NCBI GenBank assembly: GCA_900299345.1
Contig: OMJM01000044.1
Location: forward strand, 1 to 64,000
Direction: 5' to 3'
DNA from: a bacterium
GTDB taxonomy: Bacteria; Fibrobacterota; Fibrobacteria; UBA11236
DNA: 64,000 nucleotides
Numbering within the stretch: position 1 is the stretch's first letter; each line of letters begins with the position of its first letter. Position numbers and translations under genes: made by a program. Below are positions 1 to 8,566 of this stretch, piece by piece. Under the pieces are notes generated by a model. That model saw only the letters and a list, made by a program, of their open reading frames with translations, did no database searches and was not told the DNA's origin.

Positions 1-103
1 ACCCACAAAACAGCACAAAAACGACACTATCACACAATGATATTACCAGTGGTACGGAATTGTTTCTAGACCACAAACACCCTTGTTTCACGTATCAGGG
101 CAT

Positions 104-138
104 GAAAAAAGCGGCAGGAGTTTGTCTCCCACCGCTTT
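104..138 (-). terminator. Rho-independent terminator of the HU/IHF gene
   Basis: Read on the minus strand, the arms AAAGCGG and CCGCTTT, extended by GGAG/CTCC across a 2x2 internal mismatch, form a hairpin with a five-base loop. It is followed by a run of six T. It lies just past the stop codon of the HU/IHF gene. Confidence 0.7.
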
Positions 139-161
139 CTAGCAAAGAGAAGATTTGAAAA

Positions 162-536
162 TCAGACCAAGGTCTTGGTACCAGTGGTTGCGCGAGGGGC
201 TGCGATTTCAACGAGGTCTGCATTGGCGTTCAATGCTTCTTGCAACTCAGGCATTTCATGAATGTGTTCGCGCACTTCAGGTGAGAAACGGAACAGCGCC
301 ACACGGCGCCGGCCTAGCGGGCAGATCTCACCAGTGCGAGGATTGCGTGCCGGACGCGGCTTGCGTTCCTTGGTGTAGAATGTTCCGAAGCCGCGCAGTT
401 CAATGGTTTTGTCTTCGTACAGCATTTCCAGAATCACCTTCATGAACTGCTCCGCAACCGCGCGGGTTTCAGTTTGAGGATGACCGCTGGAGACGGATGT
501 TTCGTGAATGAGATCTTGCTTGGTGATGTTTTTCAA
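162..536 (-). CDS. HU/IHF family nucleoid DNA-binding protein
   Basis: Small histone-like protein expected to bind and bend DNA as a dimer. The first 95 residues carry the family pattern: a helical dimerisation half, the segment ELRGFGTF and the DNA-arm motif RNPRTGE. A roughly 30-residue C-terminal tail is longer than in ordinary HU (about 90 residues) and has no recognised function. The start is a TTG preceded by a strong AGGAGG Shine-Dalgarno sequence. The gene is followed by its own hairpin terminator, so it is probably transcribed alone. HU versus IHF-like cannot be decided from sequence. Confidence 0.9.
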   Translation of the reverse strand: MKNITKQDLIHETSVSSGHPQTETRAVAEQFMKVILEMLYEDKTIELRGFGTFYTKERKPRPARNPRTGEICPLGRRRVALFRFSPEVREHIHEMPELQEALNANADLVEIAAPRATTGTKTLV

Positions 537-625
537 CCGGACCTCCTACCCAACATCTAGTGGTTGGTGTCCGGGAAAATAACAACTGAAGGTATATGTC
601 AAGCCTTTTTTTGAAAAAAAATGGA

Positions 626-1618
626 CTACTTCACCATAAGGATGGCTTTGCCCACCAAAAAAGCCGTCATGGCGGATGCTGGGATGGTAAGAATCCAAGC
701 CACCAACATATTACCCGCCACTTCCCACCTTACAGCGCTGGCGCGCTTCGCGGTGCCGACCCCCAAGATGGTGCTCGAGATGACGTGTGTGGTGGAGACG
801 GGGGTGCCCACGTGCGAGGCGCCAAGGATGATGAGCGAGGCGGCGGATTCGGCGGCAAAGCCATTGACCGGAGCCAGCTTGATCATACGCACGCCCATGG
901 TGCGGATGATGCGCCACCCGCCCGCCGCGGTTCCCAATGCCATGGCCGAAGCGCAGGCAAGGATGACCCATTTGGGAACGCTGAAGTCATGGATATAACC
1001 CATGCCGAATAGCGCCATCGTGATCACTCCCATGACTTTTTGTGCGTCATTGGATCCGTGACTCACGGCCATGAACGATGCGGACACGACTTGCAGTCCC
1101 TTGAACAGGCGATTCACAAAACCCGCGTGAACTTTGCGGAAAGCCCACATGATGAGCGCCATGAACGCGAAGCCTCCGATGAGTCCGATGATGGGAGAGA
1201 CAAGCAGCGCTGTGATGATGGTGTTGAGCCCCTTCCAGTTCAGTGCACCGAAGCCATGAAAAGCCACCGTGCCACCCATGATGCCACCGATGAGCGCATG
1301 TGAGGAACTGCTGGGAATGCCGTAATACCAGGTGAGAAGATTCCATCCGATGGCGCCCAGCATTGCGGCGGCCACCAACCCTTGGGTGACCATGGCGGGA
1401 TCCACGATGCCTTTGCCGATGGTTTTGGCCACGGCAGTCGAGAGAAACGCCCCCGCGAAATTGAGGCATGCTGAAAGCAGAATCGCCTGGCGCGGCGACA
1501 ACACGCGCGTGGACACAACCGTGGCGATGGCGTTGGCCGCGTCGTGCATTCCGTTGATGTAATCGAAGATGAGGGCGATGGCGATGACCGCCCAAAGACC
1601 CCACGCGGCCTCAGCCAT
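626..1618 (-). CDS. pit: PiT family inorganic phosphate transporter
   Basis: Inner-membrane low-affinity phosphate permease, probably driven by a cation gradient. The protein is almost wholly hydrophobic with about ten membrane segments. It shows both PiT signature repeats: GMHDAANAIATVVSTRVL near residue 24 and SHGSNDAQKVMGVI in the second half. The length of 330 residues matches short bacterial PiT proteins. Its start overlaps the end of the upstream DUF47/PhoU-like gene by 8 bases, the usual pairing for this transporter, so the two are probably co-translated. Confidence 0.93.
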   Translation of the reverse strand: MAEAAWGLWAVIAIALIFDYINGMHDAANAIATVVSTRVLSPRQAILLSACLNFAGAFLSTAVAKTIGKGIVDPAMVTQGLVAAAMLGAIGWNLLTWYYGIPSSSSHALIGGIMGGTVAFHGFGALNWKGLNTIITALLVSPIIGLIGGFAFMALIMWAFRKVHAGFVNRLFKGLQVVSASFMAVSHGSNDAQKVMGVITMALFGMGYIHDFSVPKWVILACASAMALGTAAGGWRIIRTMGVRMIKLAPVNGFAAESAASLIILGASHVGTPVSTTHVISSTILGVGTAKRASAVRWEVAGNMLVAWILTIPASAMTAFLVGKAILMVK

Positions 1619-2234
1619 GCTTGAGCACGATCCTTTCCACGATGCCGGCCACGTCCTCGCATTTGTCCGTGGCGGTTTCGAGATAGTCGTAGATGTCTTT
1701 CCACTTCATCACTGTCAGCGGCTCCGTGGTTCCCTTGAACAAATCGGCGAGAGCCTCGCGCAACAGCTTGTCGCCCACGTTTTCCAACCGGTTGATCTCC
1801 TTGCAATGCGGGATGATCTTCTCGTACTTGAAGCCGGAAATGAGCGGCAGCAGGATATGGATTTCCGCCGCTTGTTTGCGGATGACATCCACCATTTGCT
1901 TCATGAATTCCGTGGGTTGCGTGAGGCCATATAGCTGCATGCGCTCCGTCACCGACTCCATGTAGTCGAGACAATCGTCCAACGCCTGCACCAGTGCATG
2001 GATATCCTCGCGATCGATGGGCGTGAGGAAACTTTTGTCCAGCAGACTGAGAATGTCGTGGGTGAGAGTATCGCCGTCATGTTCAAGACGTTCGAGTTTG
2101 AGAGCGAACTCGCCGGAGCGCGCCGGATTTTCAACGGCTTGAGCCAGGGCTTCGGCGCCTTGTCTCAGTAGATCAGCGCTCTGGGTGAAAAGTGCGAAGA
2201 AACGTTTGTCGGTGGGGATCAGCTTGTTGAGCAT
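1611..2234 (-). CDS. DUF47 (PhoU-like) partner of the phosphate transporter
   Basis: Cytoplasmic all-helical protein of the DUF47 family, related to PhoU and commonly found beside PiT permeases, whose activity or expression it is thought to modulate. The sequence shows regularly spaced acidic helices such as LERLEHDGDTLTHDI and the C-terminal segment TATDKCEDVAGIVERIVLKHG, typical of the family, at the usual length of about 207 residues. It overlaps the transporter gene and sits 3 bases after the PorV/propeller gene, so it is part of a minus-strand operon. Confidence 0.88.
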   Translation of the reverse strand: MLNKLIPTDKRFFALFTQSADLLRQGAEALAQAVENPARSGEFALKLERLEHDGDTLTHDILSLLDKSFLTPIDREDIHALVQALDDCLDYMESVTERMQLYGLTQPTEFMKQMVDVIRKQAAEIHILLPLISGFKYEKIIPHCKEINRLENVGDKLLREALADLFKGTTEPLTVMKWKDIYDYLETATDKCEDVAGIVERIVLKHG

Positions 2235-2237
2235 GCC

Positions 2238-4577
2238 CTAGAAACGTAGAATCATGCTGAAGCGTTTTTGACCGTTCCGGATGCCGTTGTCGAAGGATTT
2301 GATGAAAGTTCCGTCGATTTGCAGAATATCCGAGAGCATGAAGCCCAATCCGATGTCCATTTCGTAGCGCTGGCCGCTGATGTCGTGCAAATACCCCCCG
2401 CGCACGGCCACCACATTGGCATAGACGTATTCCGCACCGGTATTATAAACGGTGCGTCGCAGGTTTTCGTTGAGGGAGAATCCATCGGTGCCGCTGGGTT
2501 GCAGGATTTCCTTCCAAGCCCCGACCCACACCGGAGCCGCCTTGTTGCCGTAGCGGTAGAATGCTTCGCGATTGGCATCGCCCGCGATGGTGAGACGATG
2601 ATTGGGCGTGTGAATGAGTTCGTAGGCGAGGCCGACTTTCCACGTGAAGGGGATGGGATCGGATTGTGCCTGATCCACATAGAACACCGCGGGTCCCATG
2701 TTTTGCATCATCAACCCGAAGGAAAGGCCTTTCAACGTAAAGAGATTTTTCTGGATGAAACCCAGGTCCACCGCATAGCTGGCCGCTACACCATCGGTTT
2801 TCTCGCCGCTGGAAGTCACGCCCTGGGTCAACGCGGAATAGATGAACTTGGCGTTCACGCCCACGCCCGCATTTTTGTTGAGACGGGTGGCGTACGTCAA
2901 TGCCGCGACGAGTTCGTACGCATCGAACTTGGCCTGATCGCTTGCATCCGTGCCTGTCTGAAGGTTCTGACCGAAAGAGACGAAATTCACGAATCCGCCC
3001 AGGGTTCCCCATTCTTCAATCGGAAAGGTCGCACCAAGAAACGCGTGGTAGAGATCGGTCAGGTTCAATACCGGCAAAAGGTTTTCGTAGAAGAATCCGA
3101 CTTGCGCCTTGGCGTTGTGATAGCGTTCGACGCCCGCGTCGGTGAGAAACCACACGTCCCCGCCCTGTGTTTTCAGCGCCAGCACATCCTTGCTGGTCAG
3201 GCCGTTGCCGGTGTGAAAATGTGCCCAGTCTCCTCCGAGATTCTCCGAGCTTTCGCTGCCACCTGATGAACCGGCTCTCTCTGCGGCGTCGCGCCGGCCT
3301 TTGGGCGTGGTGTGTGCCGGAGTGAATTTCCATGCGCCTTCCGAGGTGGCGATCCACACGCGACCGTCATCATCTACAGACATGCCGCGCACATGCTGGT
3401 TGCGAAAGTGGAGTTTCTCCCATGCGCGCAGGGAGAAATGCGAAACGCCGCCATCGTGGGAGGTGTAAACATGGCCATACTTGTCCAGCGCTATTTGCGT
3501 GATGTTGGAATCCAGAAGACCATCGGCCGTGGTGAAGATTTTCCATTTTGCCGCAGCGCCCGAGGCTTTCGGACCCTTGTAGCGGGCAAGGCCACGCCCC
3601 TTCAAGCCCACGTAGATTTCATCGATCTCGGGGTGGGTTCCGATGGAGGTGATGTACTGGGAGGGAAGAATATTTTCACCGCGGCGGATGATGGAGTTCT
3701 TCTTGTATTCGTACAATCCATCCTCGGTTCCGATCCAGATGCTGACGCCTTTCACAGCCAGCGCGGTGACGGAGAGCTGACGGAAAGGACTTTTTGCAGG
3801 AGCAGCAGAAGCCTTGATCGAATCGGATTTTCCCGCGGATTCCACCTGCGCGGAAGAGGTGTCGGGAACGTAGGTGAATCCTTCCTCGCGATCGAAAGAC
3901 TTCCATCCCTGCCCATCGAAACGGAACAGGCCGCTGGCCGTTCCCACCCAAAGACGATCCGAATTGTCCAGCGTCAATGCGCGCACAGTTTGGCCCGGAA
4001 AGAGAAGATTGTAAGGCATCTTGAGGGTGATAAGTTCTTCTTCGTCTTCCTTGGTATAGACGTGGTTGTACCGCTTCACGCGAGCCACCAGCGAATCCAG
4101 ATGATCACCGCCGCCGACATAACGGCGCACGATGGATTCGATCTTGTCGCCCTCTTCCATCACGTATTCATGGGCCTCGCGCCATCGCTTGCCGTCGTAG
4201 TAATACAGGCCGTCCTGCGCGCCGGCCCACACAATGGATTTGACCAGGAATCCGGAACGGGGCCGCGTCACGAGGGTGGTGAAGTGCCGGTGTTTGGTGA
4301 CGGAATCCTTGCCGGAAACGCGGGGAAGCATCAACTCCCATTCATTGGCCACGGGTCCGAAAGCGAGGCCGCCCGGATTCCAATAGGTTCCGTAGACGTC
4401 GTCGGAAATCGCGGTCGCGGCTTCGCCCATGCCAAGCTGCCGTGCGCCCACGGGCATCACCAAAGTGATGACTGCGGAACCTCCCTGGGCATGCACGGAC
4501 TCCACGCCTCCGAGGGAGGCGAGCAGGGTACACGCCAAGGCAACGGCGCGGAAGTCGCGGAAATTATTGGCGGACAA
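2238..4577 (-). CDS. PorV-type outer-membrane barrel with an inserted beta-propeller
   Basis: After a signal peptide ending near SVHAQ, the protein shows the PorV/PorQ N-terminal signature GARQLGMGEAATAISDD followed by YGTYWNPGGLAFG. About 400 residues follow that contain at least six repeats of two-component-regulator propeller type, such as DRLWVGTASGLFRFDG and IWIGTEDGLYEYK. The rest resumes as amphipathic strands ending in an aromatic residue (SMILRF), typical of an outer-membrane barrel. The open frame reaches 4682, but that TTG lies inside the upstream gene. A TTG at 4577, five bases after GGAG, gives a normal signal peptide and is preferred. The likely role is an outer-membrane protein related to PorV (type IX secretion) with a surface or periplasmic propeller; substrate unknown. 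Confidence 0.72.
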   Translation of the reverse strand: MSANNFRDFRAVALACTLLASLGGVESVHAQGGSAVITLVMPVGARQLGMGEAATAISDDVYGTYWNPGGLAFGPVANEWELMLPRVSGKDSVTKHRHFTTLVTRPRSGFLVKSIVWAGAQDGLYYYDGKRWREAHEYVMEEGDKIESIVRRYVGGGDHLDSLVARVKRYNHVYTKEDEEELITLKMPYNLLFPGQTVRALTLDNSDRLWVGTASGLFRFDGQGWKSFDREEGFTYVPDTSSAQVESAGKSDSIKASAAPAKSPFRQLSVTALAVKGVSIWIGTEDGLYEYKKNSIIRRGENILPSQYITSIGTHPEIDEIYVGLKGRGLARYKGPKASGAAAKWKIFTTADGLLDSNITQIALDKYGHVYTSHDGGVSHFSLRAWEKLHFRNQHVRGMSVDDDGRVWIATSEGAWKFTPAHTTPKGRRDAAERAGSSGGSESSENLGGDWAHFHTGNGLTSKDVLALKTQGGDVWFLTDAGVERYHNAKAQVGFFYENLLPVLNLTDLYHAFLGATFPIEEWGTLGGFVNFVSFGQNLQTGTDASDQAKFDAYELVAALTYATRLNKNAGVGVNAKFIYSALTQGVTSSGEKTDGVAASYAVDLGFIQKNLFTLKGLSFGLMMQNMGPAVFYVDQAQSDPIPFTWKVGLAYELIHTPNHRLTIAGDANREAFYRYGNKAAPVWVGAWKEILQPSGTDGFSLNENLRRTVYNTGAEYVYANVVAVRGGYLHDISGQRYEMDIGLGFMLSDILQIDGTFIKSFDNGIRNGQKRFSMILRF

Positions 4578-4674
4578 CAAAACTCCAATCCGGCGAGTCG
4601 TATCGGCTCGAGGGAAAAGGCGAAAAACCGCCGGAGGCCCCTCTGGCTTCAAATGACCTTGATTAGGGGGGTAT

Positions 4675-4923
4675 TTATACAAATATGAGTGAAATCAGCC
4701 AAACGAATGAGGCGATTGCCACGTAAGACGGATAGTTTACCCGAAATTTGCGCAACCAGAATCCCAATCCAGCCCCGAACAGCATGCTAAATCCGATCAA
4801 GGCCCACAGAGAGGAGACATGGGAGGCGAGTTCGGGGTCATGTCCATGCCTCCACAGAAAAAACGTTGTCGCATCCCCCATGAGCATGAGGACGATTGAA
4901 AGGATGGGAAGAAACGGGTGCAT
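4675..4923 (-). CDS. Small three-helix membrane protein, unknown function
   Basis: Unrecognised 82-residue protein with three hydrophobic stretches, near residues 3-22, 36-58 and 65-82, and few charged residues. The topology suggests an inner-membrane protein. Its ATG shares a base with the stop codon of the upstream acyltransferase gene (TGATG junction), which argues for a real, coupled gene. The pairing with a lipid A-type acyltransferase hints at an envelope role, but no family was recognised. Confidence 0.65.
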   Translation of the reverse strand: MHPFLPILSIVLMLMGDATTFFLWRHGHDPELASHVSSLWALIGFSMLFGAGLGFWLRKFRVNYPSYVAIASFVWLISLIFV

Positions 4924-5762
4924 CAGGATTTCATCTCGTATGAAAAGGTTGTTTCGTGTGTGGTTTTTTCCGAAAGTCTGACGCGGTGACCAGGGTACGT
5001 TGCACTGTGTTTAAAACGCGCGTGCAGAAATCCGTACCAATAACCGGGATGTTTGCGAATCAAGGTTTCGAGCACCCGATGATAGCGTTGCGTCAACCGC
5101 TGCTGCCAGTTCCCGTCGAAGCGCTTCAACAACATTACAAGCCGCAATCTCCCGTTGGGAAGGATAATGCCGAAATAAGCCGGGCAAGGACGGTGGGATA
5201 AAAGAAACAGAGGGAGCGGGTTCATGTTCACGGGAAGCCCAAAAAATCGTCCTTGATATTCTGAATCGGGAGAGTGTTGGTCCCACAACAACGCAAAACA
5301 TCCCTCTTCCTGCAAATGCCGGAGCGCCGCGCGCGGGACATTCTCGGAAACCGTGGGCACATTGATGCGACGCCGCAGTTGGAGCAGCAGTTTTTGTGCC
5401 TTTGGATTGCGAAGTGTTCGCGCAGCGGCCAGCAAAGGGACTCTCTTGCGGTGTAAAAAGCTCCCGAGGAACTCCCAGTTGTGAAAATGCGCTGTAAGCA
5501 ACAGACTTGGATTTTCGCGCATCGCCTGAAGTGCCGCATTTGAACGGCGCTCCACTCGAGTTTGGGGTTTAAGTCCCATCAAGAGTTCGGTCAAATCACG
5601 TGATGCATTGAAGCAGATTTTCCAATACAGGCCGGCGCGGTGATTCCACCGCATCAATTGGAAATTACGCCGCAGGATTCTTTTGCGGAACCCCAAAGTC
5701 CAGACTGTTGCCGCCAGAAGAAGGGCCGGAGGGAAAACACAAATACGAAGCAGTTTGTTCAC
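4923..5762 (-). CDS. LpxL/HtrB-like lysophospholipid acyltransferase
   Basis: Membrane-anchored acyltransferase of the lipid A (Kdo2-lipid IVA) acyltransferase family, which adds a secondary acyl chain at the inner membrane. There is one N-terminal membrane segment (residues 5-25). The catalytic box HFHNWE supplies the His and acidic residue of the HxxxxD/E motif. The downstream segment GRFFGLPVNMNPLPLFLLSHR matches the substrate-pocket region of the family. At 279 residues it is a little shorter than LpxL (about 305). The start is GTG with a weak ribosome-binding site. First gene of the minus-strand operon. An ornithine-lipid-type acyltransferase is an alternative. Confidence 0.8.
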   Translation of the reverse strand: MNKLLRICVFPPALLLAATVWTLGFRKRILRRNFQLMRWNHRAGLYWKICFNASRDLTELLMGLKPQTRVERRSNAALQAMRENPSLLLTAHFHNWEFLGSFLHRKRVPLLAAARTLRNPKAQKLLLQLRRRINVPTVSENVPRAALRHLQEEGCFALLWDQHSPDSEYQGRFFGLPVNMNPLPLFLLSHRPCPAYFGIILPNGRLRLVMLLKRFDGNWQQRLTQRYHRVLETLIRKHPGYWYGFLHARFKHSATYPGHRVRLSEKTTHETTFSYEMKS

Positions 5763-5958
5763 CTGGTGAAGTTTCTGTTAATCCGTGTCAGAGGCGTAGA
5801 ATCCAAATACCCCACCGTAGTGGGGATTGCCACGTTCGTGGACTCGCCAAAGCACAGAACAGCAGTCAACGGCAATGGAAACAAGAATCTCATGTCGCGT
5901 AATTTTACTCGAAACCTGCTCAAAATTAGCTGATTTGATATTGAAACAGCTTAGTCCC

Positions 5959-5988
5959 TTGAATTTCAAGGCTTTGAGGATGTAAATT
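5959..5988 (+). promoter_or_regulatory. Candidate promoter of the rpmH-yidC cluster
   Basis: TTGAAT and TAAATT separated by 18 bases lie about 30 bases upstream of the rpmH start, in an A+T-rich stretch between divergent genes. The 15-base palindrome CCTTGAATTTCAAGG overlaps the -35 box. This is a visual match only. The rest of the 5763-6016 gap holds a short CCCCAC/GTGGGG hairpin and nothing else I can name. Confidence 0.3.
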
Positions 5989-6016
5989 CTCCCCCTCTTA
6001 GAACGGGGTTTTTGCC

Positions 6017-6178
6017 ATGAAACGTACCTTCAACCCGCGCAACCGCAAGCGAGTCAACAAGCACGGCTTTCGCGCCCGCATGGAAACCAAGGACGGCCGC
6101 AAGGTCTTGTCCAGCCGTCGCGCCAAGGGACGTCATCGCCTGACGGTCAGCGACACCATGGCTCACAAGGACATTTAG
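6017..6178 (+). CDS. rpmH: 50S ribosomal protein L34
   Basis: Structural protein of the large ribosomal subunit, too short for the supplied ORF track. The ATG opens a 53-residue, strongly basic protein that begins [18 protein letters not shown] and continues with the L34 pattern [20 protein letters not shown]. It is a few residues longer than usual (44-47) because of a short C-terminal extension, DTMAHKDI. It heads the rpmH-rnpA-yidD-yidC-mnmE cluster, which in many bacteria lies close to the replication origin, although no dnaA or oriC is visible here. Confidence 0.97.
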   Translation: MKRTFNPRNRKRVNKHGFRARMETKDGRKVLSSRRAKGRHRLTVSDTMAHKDI

Positions 6179-6195
6179 TCCGCCGGTTCCCCGGA

Positions 6196-6564
6196 TTGAA
6201 CCCGAACCGGCCTTCGAAAACACCGCTTCGCTCCTACAGGATGAGTTCGCCGGAGGAGTATCGCCGGGTGAAAACGGAAGGCGGAGTTTTGCGTAAATTC
6301 CCCCTCTCCATGCGCTACCTTCATGCTCCTGATATTCAGCAAAGCCGGATCGGATTCGTGATCCGCAAAGGCGCGGGCGATGCCGTCTATCGCAACACGC
6401 TGCGTCGAACCTTGCGTGAAATGTTCCGAGAGGCAAAAGGCCGTTTTGTGAACCCCGCCTGGGTGGTGTTTGAAGTTTCGGATCGGGCTGCAGAAAGCAC
6501 CCGCACCCAGTTTCGTGGCAGCACCGAATTTCTCCTTGCCTCGTTGTGCGGGCATCCCGCATGA
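6196..6564 (+). CDS. rnpA: Ribonuclease P protein component
   Basis: Protein subunit that binds the RNase P RNA and helps mature the 5' ends of tRNAs. Recognised by position between rpmH and yidD, by length (122 residues), and by the segments [18 protein letters not shown] and [10 protein letters not shown], which correspond to the family's conserved basic helix (RNRxKRxxRE). The conserved motif is somewhat relaxed ([10 protein letters not shown]). The start is TTG, 17 bases after the rpmH stop. The stop overlaps the yidD ATG in an ATGA junction. Confidence 0.93.
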   Translation: MNPNRPSKTPLRSYRMSSPEEYRRVKTEGGVLRKFPLSMRYLHAPDIQQSRIGFVIRKGAGDAVYRNTLRRTLREMFREAKGRFVNPAWVVFEVSDRAAESTRTQFRGSTEFLLASLCGHPA

Positions 6565-6824
6565 AAACCTTGATCCTTTTTCTGATTCGTTTTTATCAGG
6601 CCGTGCATCTTCCGTTCTTTCGCGGTACATGCCGGTTTTACCCCACCTGTTCCTCCTATGCCGCCGAAGCTGTGGAAACGCACGGAGCTTTGCATGGAGC
6701 ATGGCTTGCGGTGCGCAGGCTGCTGCGTTGCCAACCTTTCTGTCGCGGTGGATTCGATCCGGTTCCACCGGTTGAGAAAGCGCCGAAACTTTCCCTGAAG
6801 ATGTCGTTAAGGAGGTTCGCTTGA
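6561..6824 (+). CDS. yidD: Membrane protein insertion efficiency factor YidD
   Basis: Small, probably amphipathic membrane-associated protein that assists YidC-dependent insertion. The 87-residue product shows the hallmark segment [14 protein letters not shown] and the later [13 protein letters not shown] with their conserved cysteines. The ORF track extends to a GTG at 6546, but the ATG at 6561 forms an ATGA overlap with rnpA and yields the normal N-terminus. Its stop overlaps the yidC TTG start (TTGA). Confidence 0.95.
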   Translation: MKTLILFLIRFYQAVHLPFFRGTCRFYPTCSSYAAEAVETHGALHGAWLAVRRLLRCQPFCRGGFDPVPPVEKAPKLSLKMSLRRFA

Positions 6825-8560
6825 ACCGCAATCTGTTGTTGGGCTGGGCCTTGCTCATGTCCCTGTTTTTGATCTGGACCCAATACAAGACGCATCAGGC
6901 CAAGGAAAGCCTGAAGCTGGTGGAGCAGCAGAAAGCGGATTCACTGGCGCAATTCAACAAAACGCATCCGAAAGTTGCGGACACCACGTCAGCGGCTTCG
7001 TTGACTGCAACGCCGGATTCGGCGTCATCCGTTCCAACGTCCGCAAATGACGCGACCACCGAGCCGCATCGCACCATCCGTGTTGTCACACCGCATTTCA
7101 CCGCGATGCTCGACAATCAGGGCGCGCGCATTGCAGGACTGAGCATTGCCAGTCTGGAAGGCAAACCGGTTTATAACCCCACGCTGATTCGTCCCGAAGG
7201 CGAAGGAGCCTTGACGCTCGCCATCAACAACAAGGATTTGGGCCCCGTCGTCTGGAAGGTGGACACGCAGGACACGTTGATTCAATTGGGAAGCGCACCG
7301 GTCACAATTTCGTTTTCCACTAATGTTCCGGGCATGGGCGAAGTCGTCCGCAAATACACCTTCCTCACTGACAAGCCCGCCATCCGTCATGAGACCGTGT
7401 TGCCCAATGGCGTATCCAGTTATGCACTGGAGTGGAAGGGCGGTCTGGAAGAAACTGAGAAGTTGGCTTCGGGCCGCGGGTTCGGACTCCTCTCGAGTTA
7501 TTTCAGCGAAGTCGTGTATGACAATGGCGTATCCGTGCAGCGGACGTCCTTTCAGGGTGAAAAAACTTTCAACGCTGAAAGCGGCGTGGTGCGCTGGTTG
7601 GGGATGCGTCGCAAGTACGTCGCCGTGCTTCTCGATTTTCATAAGGAGATTCAGGACCGCATCGTGGCGACGGGGAAGGGCGATCCCAACCAATCCACCG
7701 CCCCCAAGCATTACAGTCTTCGCGTGGCGGGAACAGCCGATGATGCTAACGCGCTCGATTTCGACGTCATGGTGCTGCCCTTGCAGTACGCCAACATCAA
7801 GGCGCTGGGGCGTAATTACGAGCAAATTCTGTTCTCGGGTTGGGAATGGTTTTTCAGGGCCGATTTGTGGTACGTCAAACTGTGCGGTCTGGTGCTGCGC
7901 CTCTTGAACACGTTCCACAGTTGGATCCCCAACTACGGCATTGCTATCATCCTGCTGACGTTACTGGTTCGTTTCATCACCTTGCCCCTCTCCATCAGCC
8001 AGACGCGGCAGGCCGCGAAAATGGCGCAGCATCAGCCCGAGATCAAGAAGATTCAGGAGAAATACCGCGGCGATCGTCAGAAGACACAGATCGAAATGAT
8101 GGCGTACTATAAGCAGCAGGGCATCAACCCTCTGGCTCCGGTCATGGGGTGTTTCCCGGCATTGTTGCAAATGCCAGTGTTCATCTCCCTGTTCAATGTG
8201 TTGGGCCGAGCCGTGGAACTTCATGAGATGCCGTTCTTCGGTTGGATCCGCGACCTTTCACAGCCTGACGTGGTGCTGTACTCCTTTCAAGTGCCGTTTG
8301 TGTTTCCCGTGGGGCTGACCATTCTGCCCTTCCTCATGGCCGGAACCATGTGGGTGCAGATGAAAATGACGCTCAAGGATCCGAATCAAAAGGCCATGGT
8401 GTGGCTCATGCCCATCATGATGTTCCTGTTCTCGTGTTCCTTCCCCTCGGGATTGGTAGTGTACTGGACGGTCTCCAACTTGTTCACCATTGCGCAGACG
8501 AAAATTTTCACCCCCAAACCCTCTCCTATCGTCGGCCGGATCAAGACGGCCAAGGCCTGA
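6821..8560 (+). CDS. yidC: Membrane protein insertase YidC
   Basis: Inner-membrane insertase that works alone or with SecYEG. The Gram-negative form is seen: an N-terminal membrane anchor (residues 4-20), a Ser/Thr/Ala-rich linker, a large periplasmic beta domain (about residues 85-330), then five C-terminal membrane helices. The core contains the conserved ARxMA-like segment [20 protein letters not shown] and [17 protein letters not shown]. Its length of 579 residues suits the family. The start is TTG with a strong AAGGAGG six bases upstream, overlapping the yidD stop. Confidence 0.97.
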   Translation: MNRNLLLGWALLMSLFLIWTQYKTHQAKESLKLVEQQKADSLAQFNKTHPKVADTTSAASLTATPDSASSVPTSANDATTEPHRTIRVVTPHFTAMLDNQGARIAGLSIASLEGKPVYNPTLIRPEGEGALTLAINNKDLGPVVWKVDTQDTLIQLGSAPVTISFSTNVPGMGEVVRKYTFLTDKPAIRHETVLPNGVSSYALEWKGGLEETEKLASGRGFGLLSSYFSEVVYDNGVSVQRTSFQGEKTFNAESGVVRWLGMRRKYVAVLLDFHKEIQDRIVATGKGDPNQSTAPKHYSLRVAGTADDANALDFDVMVLPLQYANIKALGRNYEQILFSGWEWFFRADLWYVKLCGLVLRLLNTFHSWIPNYGIAIILLTLLVRFITLPLSISQTRQAAKMAQHQPEIKKIQEKYRGDRQKTQIEMMAYYKQQGINPLAPVMGCFPALLQMPVFISLFNVLGRAVELHEMPFFGWIRDLSQPDVVLYSFQVPFVFPVGLTILPFLMAGTMWVQMKMTLKDPNQKAMVWLMPIMMFLFSCSFPSGLVVYWTVSNLFTIAQTKIFTPKPSPIVGRIKTAKA

Positions 8561-8566
8561 GGATTC

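Noticed and set aside
2268-4688. Long plus-strand ORFs (2268-3266 and 3312-4688) opposite the barrel gene
   Set aside because: They are antisense shadows of the PorV/propeller gene, with no recognisable domain and unnatural His/Arg-rich composition.
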